The notes beneath the pieces are model-generated. The model was not told the origin of the DNA, did not search any database, and saw only the letters and a program-made list of their open reading frames with translations. This document shows positions 1 to 6,600 of a DNA stretch of 13,184 bases, piece after piece. The DNA comes from Pyrolobus sp964613695 (GTDB lineage Archaea > Thermoproteota > Thermoprotei_A > Sulfolobales > Pyrodictiaceae): positions 1 to 13,184 of the forward strand of contig CAZTIR010000036.1 in assembly GCA_964613695.1 (NCBI GenBank), written 5' to 3'. Within the stretch, counting starts at the first letter, position 1; each line of letters opens with the position of its first letter. The position numbers and the translations under genes are program-made.

Positions 1-147
1 GAGTATGTTGACGCGAGGTTTGATAGGCTAGAGTCCGAGTTGAGAGAGCTGCGAAGCAGGCTATGGTGGGTAGTGGCAACAGTCATACTAGGGTGGATAG
101 TAGTCATTATGGAGCAGCTACTATTATACATGATGCGAGGCGTCTAG
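1..147 (+). CDS. C-terminal end of a small coiled-coil, membrane-anchored protein (partial)
   Basis: The reading frame is open from the first base and ends at TAG 145-147, giving the last 48 residues of a protein whose start lies outside the window. The visible part begins with a charged heptad-like stretch (DARFDRLESELRELRSRL), which should form a coiled coil. A hydrophobic segment follows (WWVVATVILGWIVVIM), long enough for one membrane helix, and then a short tail ending MMRGV. Small archaeal proteins with a coiled coil followed by a C-terminal membrane helix are common and mostly uncharacterised. I do not assign a function. The call rests on the clean frame, the composition and the stop codon; the full length cannot be judged. 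Confidence 0.6.
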   Translation, partial: EYVDARFDRLESELRELRSRLWWVVATVILGWIVVIMEQLLLYMMRGV

Positions 148-250
148 CATAACGTGGGGAGGCTTTCCTTACTCTTTGAATTTAGGACTTGTAGAGCAGC
201 TCGGCATGTGTAAGAATCAGCTGCGATAATGGAGACAACCGCTTCTGAGA

Positions 251-283
251 GTAAAATATTGGGGGCTCTACGAACGTGGCACT
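251..283 (-). repeat. Degenerate copy of the TrpRS gene 3' end
   Basis: The 12-mer GGGGGCTCTACG occurs at 261-272 and again at 495-506, inside the last codons of the TrpRS gene. The similarity runs beyond the exact match. On the minus strand both copies read roughly CCACG, a 2-nt gap, TNCGTAGAGCCCCC and then an A/T-rich end, and in the TrpRS frame the copy would encode FVEPPIF against YVEPPNF. No start or longer homologous frame is visible; a stop codon interrupts the frame a few codons upstream. It may be a remnant of a small duplication that spans the tRNA gene, or chance. Confidence 0.35.
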
Positions 284-345
284 AGAGCGTCGGGTGGTCT
301 AGCGTATGTATGACAAGGGTGAGAAGGAGGGTAAAGACGGCTATG

Positions 346-433
346 TGGTGCGGGGGGTGGGATTTGAACCCACGCAGGCCTACGCCAGCGGGTCCTCAGC
401 CCGCCCCCTTTGACCTGGCTCGGGCACCCCCGC
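346..433 (-). tRNA. tRNA-Leu, anticodon GAG, with encoded CCA
   Basis: On the minus strand a complete class II cloverleaf folds without an intron. The acceptor stem is GCGGGGG with CCCCCGC, and the D stem is CCC/GGG. The anticodon stem is GCGGG/CCCGC around the loop CTGAGGA, so the anticodon is GAG. A variable arm of about 14 nt follows, then the T stem GTGGG/CCCAC around TTCAAAT, discriminator A, and a genomically encoded CCA at 346-348. The long variable arm and the GAG anticodon both fit tRNA-Leu reading CUC/CUU codons. The body is 85 nt without CCA. The gene lies 51 bp downstream of the TrpRS stop on the same strand and has its own TATA-like box, so it need not depend on read-through. Confidence 0.96.
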
Positions 434-468
434 AGCGCTCCAAGAGTGGTGGTCGGCGTGTGGAGTGG

Positions 469-475
469 TTATAAG
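469..475 (-). promoter_or_regulatory. TATA box (box A) candidate for tRNA-Leu
   Basis: The minus strand reads CGAAAACTTATAACC, an A/T-rich box preceded by purines as in an archaeal BRE plus TATA element. Its centre is about 39 nt upstream of the mature tRNA 5' end at 433, leaving room for a short 5' leader. It lies directly after the TrpRS stop codon, in the only A/T-rich stretch of this gap. Confidence 0.55.
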
Positions 476-484
476 TTTTCGTTT

Positions 485-1684
485 CTAGAAGTTCGGGGGC
501 TCTACGTACTCGTGGACCTTGTCCTTGGCTTTCTCTAGCCTCCTCTGATGCTCTTCCAGCCACTTGCGTAGCCTCTCGGCGGCCATCTTCTTACACTCCC
601 CGCATAGCAGCTCCCCGCTCCTACACTTCTCGTATATCCTGCGCAGCTCGGTATCCTCGGGTATCAGGTGGTAGACGTAGAACTCGTAGACTGTGCACTT
701 CTCCGGCTCGCCCCCTAGCCTCCTCTGCTCCTCAACGGTGGCTCTTCCTCCTGTCAAGGCTCTCATCAGCTTCTTTACCGCGAGCTCGGGCGGGTCTGTG
801 AGGAATATCGCGTACTCTGGCCTAGAGCTGCTCATCTTGTTGCCGTCTAGCCCCGTCATGAACCTATGGTAGGTTGAGGCCGGTCTCCTAAGCCCCAGCT
901 CGTTCTCGAAACGATCCGCTATATCGCGGGTTAGGCGTATATGCGGATCCTGGTCGGCGCCCACGGGCACCACTACGTACTTGAAGCCTCCGAAGTACTC
1001 GAGCTGCGGGTGTAGTATGTCGGCTGCCTGGGTTAAAGCGGCCATTATCTTCGCGGGTTCGAGCTCACCGTATATGGCCTCCATCTCTGCCAGCGTTACG
1101 CGCCTCGAGAACATCTGTATGAGGCGGTAGTAGGGCGGCTCATAGTTCGTCTGGAAGTATAGGTGGAGCCTCTTCTTCTCCAAACCCAGTGCTATGAGGT
1201 TAGCCACGTACTCCTCGAGAGCTATCCTGATAACCTCCCTCCTAGGGAGTCTTCTCACCGCATACGCTTCCGCGTCCGCGAGCACCACGAAAACCTCGAA
1301 CCCCTTCCTCTGGTAGTAGATTATCTGATCGGCCACCATCTTGTGGCCGAAGTGGAAGCGGCCGCTCGGCATGAAGCCCGTGACGAGCGCAACCCTCTCA
1401 CCCCTCTCCACCGCGTCAAGCACCTTGTCATAGTCCCGGTGGCCGAAGATGACGCCCCTCCTCATAAGGTGGAGTGTGTCTCCGAACACCCTCTCCACTC
1501 TCGGGACGAGCTCCGCGAACGGCTTTATACCAAAGATCTTGAAGAGCTTCTCGTACTCCACCCTTACAGCTGTGCCCCACGGGTCAAGGCGGAACTCGCC
1601 CGCCACAATAACCGGGCACCATAGCCCTACCCGCACGCTCCTCGTATATTGGGGTGGCGCTAGCCGCCATGGTAGGCTAGGCAC
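485..1684 (-). CDS. trpS: Tryptophanyl-tRNA synthetase, archaeal/eukaryal type
   Basis: Charges tRNA-Trp with tryptophan using ATP; a cytoplasmic class I synthetase. With residues counted from the GTG at 1684, the HIGH-type motif is in PSGRFHFGHK (107-115) and the KMSKS-type motif is KMSSS (283-287), preceded by FMTGLDGN. Both are typical of archaeal TrpRS. The C-terminal domain carries C330, C354, C361 and C364 (spacing 23, 6, 2), resembling the iron-sulfur motif known in Thermotoga maritima TrpRS. The start is doubtful. GTG 1684 overlaps the upstream ATPase gene by 25 bp, has no separate ribosome binding site, and adds about 26 residues before the family-like VAGEFRLDPWG. GTG 1636, preceded closely by GAGGAG, or GTG 1606, with GGTG 10 nt upstream, are better candidates; I favour 1606 or 1636. 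It is the last protein gene of the minus-strand train and may be co-transcribed with the ABC genes, though no functional link is evident. Confidence 0.95.
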   Translation of the reverse strand: MPSLPWRLAPPQYTRSVRVGLWCPVIVAGEFRLDPWGTAVRVEYEKLFKIFGIKPFAELVPRVERVFGDTLHLMRRGVIFGHRDYDKVLDAVERGERVALVTGFMPSGRFHFGHKMVADQIIYYQRKGFEVFVVLADAEAYAVRRLPRREVIRIALEEYVANLIALGLEKKRLHLYFQTNYEPPYYRLIQMFSRRVTLAEMEAIYGELEPAKIMAALTQAADILHPQLEYFGGFKYVVVPVGADQDPHIRLTRDIADRFENELGLRRPASTYHRFMTGLDGNKMSSSRPEYAIFLTDPPELAVKKLMRALTGGRATVEEQRRLGGEPEKCTVYEFYVYHLIPEDTELRRIYEKCRSGELLCGECKKMAAERLRKWLEEHQRRLEKAKDKVHEYVEPPNF

Positions 1685-2385
1685 CTCTCTCTAACAGGCT
1701 CCTCCTCTCTCACAATCCGGCCATCCCTTATGACGAGTATACGGTGAGCACAGTTGGCTACCTCAGGGTCATGCGTGACCATGAGTATCGTCTGCCCCCT
1801 CTTGTTGAGCTCTAGGAAGGTGCGCATTACCGTAGCAGCCGAGGCTCTATCCAGGTTACCCGTGGGCTCATCAGCTAAGAGCAGCTTTGGCTCGGTCACT
1901 ATTGCGCGCGCGATTGCAACCCTCTGCTGCTGCCCGCCGCTCAACTGGTTAGGCTTCTTTGGGAGCCATGAGGGGTCTCCAGCAGCTGCTAGCAGGGCCT
2001 TAACCGCCTTCTCCCTCCTCCTCTTAGGAGGCTCACCCCTAGCCACTAGAGGCAGCTCTATATTCTCAAGCACCGTCAGCCTCGGTATGAGGTTGAACTG
2101 CTGGAATACGAAGCCTATGAAACGGTTACGTAGCCGAGCGAGGCCCCTCGAGCCAAGCCTCGTAGCGTCAATACCCGCTATGTAGACCTTCCCGCTCGTC
2201 GGCTTGTCGAGCAACCCTATGATATTGAGTAGTGTCGACTTGCCGCTACCGCTGGGCCCCATTACGGCTATAAACTCTCCGCTGTGTACCTCGAGCGACA
2301 CCCCCCTAAGGGCTACTGTCCTCACCTCGCCACTCCCATACACCTTCACAACGTTCTCAAGCCTCACTATGACGTCGTTGCCCAC
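1660..2385 (-). CDS. ABC transporter ATPase, LolD/MacB type
   Basis: Cytoplasmic nucleotide-binding subunit that powers the permease encoded immediately upstream. All diagnostic motifs are intact in 241 residues: Walker A GPSGSGKST (43-51), Q-loop FQQFN (94-98), signature LSGGQQQR (148-155), Walker B LLLADEPTGNLD (168-179) and the switch histidine in MVTHDPEVA (H205). The DEPTGNLD form, the KPTSGKVYIAG stretch and the length are those of the LolD/MacB/FtsE group, which mostly performs mechanotransmission, export or lipoprotein release rather than solute import. The GTG start at 2385 is 12 nt after the permease stop, and a strong site, GGGGTGG, sits 6 nt before it, so the two genes should be translated together. 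The substrate cannot be read from the sequence. Confidence 0.94.
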   Translation of the reverse strand: MGNDVIVRLENVVKVYGSGEVRTVALRGVSLEVHSGEFIAVMGPSGSGKSTLLNIIGLLDKPTSGKVYIAGIDATRLGSRGLARLRNRFIGFVFQQFNLIPRLTVLENIELPLVARGEPPKRRREKAVKALLAAAGDPSWLPKKPNQLSGGQQQRVAIARAIVTEPKLLLADEPTGNLDRASAATVMRTFLELNKRGQTILMVTHDPEVANCAHRILVIRDGRIVREEEPVRERCLAYHGG

Positions 2386-2387
2386 GC

Positions 2388-2400
2388 TGTACCACCCCTA
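2388..2400 (-). promoter_or_regulatory. Ribosome binding site of the ATPase gene, overlapping the permease stop
   Basis: On the minus strand, TAGGGGTGGTACAGCGTG contains the permease stop, a GGGGTGG Shine-Dalgarno-like element and the GTG start of the ATPase with a 6-nt spacer. It supports the chosen ATPase start and translational linkage with the permease. Confidence 0.65.
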
Positions 2401-3621
2401 CTCGTATCTCAGCGCTACTGCTGGCGGTATTCTGGCGGCGCGGTATGCTGGCACAGCGCTGCCCACCGCGCCCACGAAGAGGGTTACCAGGAGAGTCCTG
2501 GCCACCAGCTGTGGGGTTATCTCGGGCTGCGCGTATATCGTGAAAGTCTCGTACATCCCGTGGAACGTGAAGCCCTTCGAGGCCATCATGTAGGCCCCTG
2601 CTATCCCGCCTATGACGCCTATAACACCAGCTATCAGGCTTATCAAGACCCCTTCAAGGAGTATCATGAAGACTACTTGTGCGTCAGTAAAGCCCAGCGC
2701 CTTCATTACGCCAATCTCTCGTATCCTCTCCACAACAGAGGTTATCATCGTAGCCGAGACCCCTGCCACAGCCACCGCAAACGCGGAGAGGCTAGTGATG
2801 AAGGCTATTGTCTCCATAGCCCCGGAGATAGAGGTGACCATCCTAGCTATACCCTGGAACGACACGACGTTCACAAGATCCCCGTAGTGCCTCCTTATAG
2901 TCTCTGTAAGGTTGTCGACGAGCGAGGCGCTAGAGGCTAGCACGAGTATACCAGTCCACTCTTTCTCCCCGAGGACGCGTCTACCCGCCGAGAGCGGCAG
3001 GAGGATACTATAGTCGAAGTTTAGTATCGGACTCGAGCCGAACTTGTCGAGCACCCCCTCGATTATGAGTGTCACGCGTCTCTCCTCGATACCCCTCTTG
3101 CCGGGCACGTAGAGTGTGACTGGGAGAGCGTCTCCGAGGTAGTAGACCCTCCTCCCCTCCTTGTCAAAGGCAACATAGTAGCCGACAAGAGCGTAGAAGG
3201 GCGTATTCTCTGCTGGTATCCGCCCCTCGAGGATATGGAGCCCCCTAATCGCCTTGAAGAGCAGGTCTAACCTAGTAGCGTAGATTGTTACCCTGACTCG
3301 ATCACTACCCACGCGCACCTCGCCACGCATGCTATAGAATGGCGCAGCGTCTTCGACGCCAGCGAGGCTCTTCAACCAGTTCAGGTCCTTCTCTGTTAGC
3401 TTGTACGACTGGGACGGCATCACTACTATAAGATTCTGACCCAATGCCTCGAGCTGGCTGAGAATATAGTTGGAGTAGCCTCGCACTGTGGAGACCATCG
3501 CTATTAGCGCCATTGGGCCGATAGCCACGCCTATTATGGTCAATAGCGCTCTCGCCTTCCTCTCCGTTAGGCTCTTGTATGCCAGCCGTAGCGCGTCGAA
3601 GAGGAACACTAGGAGACTCAT
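2398..3621 (-). CDS. ABC transporter permease, MacB/FtsX family
   Basis: Membrane subunit of the ABC system, 407 residues, with the MacB layout. A short cytoplasmic start (LRLAYKSLTERKARALLT) is followed by a first membrane helix at about 25-47 and a large extracytoplasmic domain at about 50-265. Three further helices follow at about 270-294, 316-347 and 372-393. Between helices 2 and 3 is the typical cytoplasmic segment VERIREIGVMKALGFTDAQV. The protein ends PAYRAARIPPAVALRYE, close to the usual C-terminal motif of this family. The ATG start overlaps the stop of the upstream giant gene as ATGA and has a strong ribosome binding site 6 nt before it. MacB-type permeases do not normally form a solute channel but transmit ATP-driven movement to extracytoplasmic partners; here the obvious partner is the surface protein encoded upstream. 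Function as exporter or as surface-protein remodeller is open. Confidence 0.92.
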   Translation of the reverse strand: MSLLVFLFDALRLAYKSLTERKARALLTIIGVAIGPMALIAMVSTVRGYSNYILSQLEALGQNLIVVMPSQSYKLTEKDLNWLKSLAGVEDAAPFYSMRGEVRVGSDRVRVTIYATRLDLLFKAIRGLHILEGRIPAENTPFYALVGYYVAFDKEGRRVYYLGDALPVTLYVPGKRGIEERRVTLIIEGVLDKFGSSPILNFDYSILLPLSAGRRVLGEKEWTGILVLASSASLVDNLTETIRRHYGDLVNVVSFQGIARMVTSISGAMETIAFITSLSAFAVAVAGVSATMITSVVERIREIGVMKALGFTDAQVVFMILLEGVLISLIAGVIGVIGGIAGAYMMASKGFTFHGMYETFTIYAQPEITPQLVARTLLVTLFVGAVGSAVPAYRAARIPPAVALRYE

Positions 3622-6600
3622 TGTACGCCCTCCCTCCTCCGGCGGCGGAGCAGCAGGTAGCCGGTTGCAAGCGCTACAATGGGAGCGGTGATTAGGGTAG
3701 CAGTCGTGATTCTTGTCACAAGAGCGCCGTTGTGCTTAGTTGTGGTTGTCGTTGCTACCGGCGGATGATAGACTGGTAGCGTGTAGTTCAGCTCATAGCT
3801 CCTCCCATAATCATCCAGGTACGTTACTATGAGCACGGCCTTCTCGACTCTCCTCACGGCGCCCAGTTCGACTCTAAACGCGGTCTGGTCTCCTGGCTCA
3901 AGATCGCCGATGAAGGTTGAGGCCCTCCTACCCCCGGCTACTACCTCCACCGAGATGCTATGAGCAGTCGCTATACCGGTGTTTATCACAGTACCGCTCA
4001 CGATCAGGTTTGAGCCTCTCTGCTCGGCTCGCGTATCGGGCCCCAGCCTAAGCTCTATGAAGGGTAGTAGCTGGGTGCCGCGCGTAAAGTTATAGATGTG
4101 GAGTACGCCGTTGGCATCGCGGTAGATTATAGTGTAGGTGAAGACTATTGTCGAATACTTTGTCTTGCTGCCGCTCCAGCTGGTTAGCCCGGAGGGGTTG
4201 TAGTAGAGAGTCACGTTGACGATCTTAGACTCGTTGGGCGCCAGGACTCCGAGGTAGAAGACACTCTGGTTGGGCACGAGGAGCGGTACTCGGGGGATGA
4301 GGTAGAGGTACGCATCTAGGAGAGGCCCGGAGCCAAGGTTTACAATCCTCACTGTCATCGCTGCTATCCCGTTAGCCACGCTTAGGGCGGCTGGTGTCTT
4401 GACCAGTATTAGCCGCGGCGCGCCTGCAACATAGACTCTCGTCACGCCGCTCCACTGGTGCCTAGAACCCCAGTCGTCGATAAAGTCTATCACAACGCTT
4501 ATGTTATAGTAGCCGGGCTTAACACGCCCCAGGTTTACGAGCACATCAGCTACTATGAAATAGCCTTGAGGAACGCTGGGCACGGTAGCCTCGAGGCCTC
4601 CGCCAGCCTGCAGTATCTGTGCTACTAGCGCCTCGCGGGGCATGCTGGACAGCGTGGTGAGCTGCGAGCCCCCCGGAGTAGTTACAGCGATGCTAGTGTT
4701 CATCAGGGCGTCGCGCATGCCAGGAGGCAGGCGGATGCTCACTATGGCTCCTTTAAGCTGGGCTACTAGGTTGTTGCGAACCACTATGCGTAGCTTCGCC
4801 CCCGCCGTCCCGCCGCGTACAGCGCCACCAACCCAGTAGGCTCTCACCACCTGCAACGCGTCTTCAACACTATCCACGCGTATTTGGAGGGGTATGCGCG
4901 TCACGTGCCTCCACTCGACGCCCGGCGCGTCCACCGTGTACACTAGGACTAGCGTAGCGTCGATCATGCCTGGTTTCACGGTGCTCGAGACGTTGACAGG
5001 TATCCTCAACTCCACGCTAGCGTATGGCTGTATGGGGCCAGCGGCGTACACCCTCTTGGAGGTGAGCCCGGGAGCCTCTATCCAAGCCTCTATGCCGGTC
5101 AGGGGCAGGGGGTATGTATTCCCGAGTATAACCCGGTATACCGCGTTATCGGTGCCCGGGAAGACGTGCCACCCGTTAAGCCAGCCGTGTTGCCCAACGG
5201 TCACCATCGGGAAGGGCGGCTGCGCCAGTGGTAGCGTTAGCGTGTAGGTCCTGGATACCACGCGGTTGGTGCCGTACACGGTGACAAGCTGTGAGAGGAC
5301 TAGCCTCGCGACTATACTAGTAGAGTTGGTCTCCCCGACGAGGAGGGTGAAGGTCAGCGTGCACGCCGAGCCGGGGGCTATGGGGGATGTGCAAACAGCC
5401 CTAGGTACGATGGCTGTGACGCCCCTGGGGCCTAGTATTTCGAGCCTCGCGTGTATACCGCGAGCCTCCCACCTACCAAGGTTGAGGATGACAACGTTCA
5501 CAGTATTCTCGCCGCTCTCCGGGTATGGTAGCCTCCTAGCGCCACCCCAATACACCGATGCTACTACGAGCCTGGGCGTGACGGACTCTATAGAGTGTAT
5601 TTCGAGGGGGATGTGGATCTTCTCCGATAATAGCGTGAGAGAGGAGCCCTCGACCACTGTATACTGTAGCGTTAGCGTCGCGTTAACCATGCCGGGTTTG
5701 GCGTCCTCGTCAACCCATACCGTGAAGTCTATGTAGCACTGGGAGCCCGGCGCAACACCACTCAGACAATCCCCTGTCACGCTCTTTACGTGTATCCACG
5801 GGGCTTCTAGGCTGGCAGCCACGCTAGCGATCCTGTAGGGGGCGCGGTTGAGCAGCCTAACCCTCACCACGTTGTTGCGGGCGCCTGGCACTAGGAGGGA
5901 GGGCTCGTTGCCGTATAGCACCGAGAGGCTTGTCACAATGAGGGGTCTTGACACCATGCTGGTGCTTCGCGCTCTCACATGCAGCACTAGCTTAGACTCC
6001 ACTGGCGCTCGGCTAGAGCCGGTGCTGATAACACCCCTAGCCATGACAACTAGCGTTATGTTCTCCGAGTCTACGTCCACACCCCTAACATCGAGTTGTA
6101 TCACGTCACCATACTCCACGTTAGTATAGCTTGAGGATGTTGAACCCGTCTCGAGCCTTGCACCACTCCCCGGGAGAACCACAAGCTCTAGGCTTGAGAG
6201 CCTCCAGGGGGTTAGGTAGAGGAGGTTCACCCTTAGCCTCGAGCTCCTAGAACCCGGGTACCCGCCCTCAACCCACTCGTAACTCAGCATGATGAACTTG
6301 AGCGACGGCCTCGTTATCGCAACGTAACCCACGAGAGTCTCGTTGAACCAGGTCTGAGCCTCGCCCCTCGACACGACACCCTTGACAATGATAGCCACCG
6401 GGTATACTCCAGGCTCGCTACACTCTATCCTCAGGTCTTCAACCCTTATCGTCGCATACTCGCCGTAGCCGAGCGAGGCGGACAGGGTAGCATTGTAGAT
6501 GTTTGATGAGCCGTAGAGAATACAGCCCGGAAGCACCACGCGAATCACGGCGCTGTTAACACTATACCCGGGTAGACGGTTGTATAGAGTCGCCTCGAGT

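Noticed and set aside
196..288. Two short inverted repeats (GCAGCT 196-201 with AGCTGC 219-224; GCTCTA 265-270 with TAGAGC 283-288) and a CTGA near 244, considered as a C/D-box or other small RNA
   Set aside because: No acceptable C box pairs with the CTGA, the stems are only 6 bp with large loops, and no T-run or promoter frames them.
306..413. 36-codon plus-strand frame starting ATG 306
   Set aside because: It runs antisense through most of the tRNA-Leu gene, so its openness has no coding meaning.
1606..1684. Treating the 25-bp overlap of trpS with the ATPase gene as a true gene overlap
   Set aside because: Later GTG codons at 1636 and 1606 fit the known TrpRS N-terminus better and remove the overlap.
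2284..2940. Open 218-residue plus-strand frame opposite the ATPase and permease genes
   Set aside because: It is antisense to two genes with complete conserved motifs, spans their junction and has Tyr/His/Arg-rich composition typical of a shadow frame.
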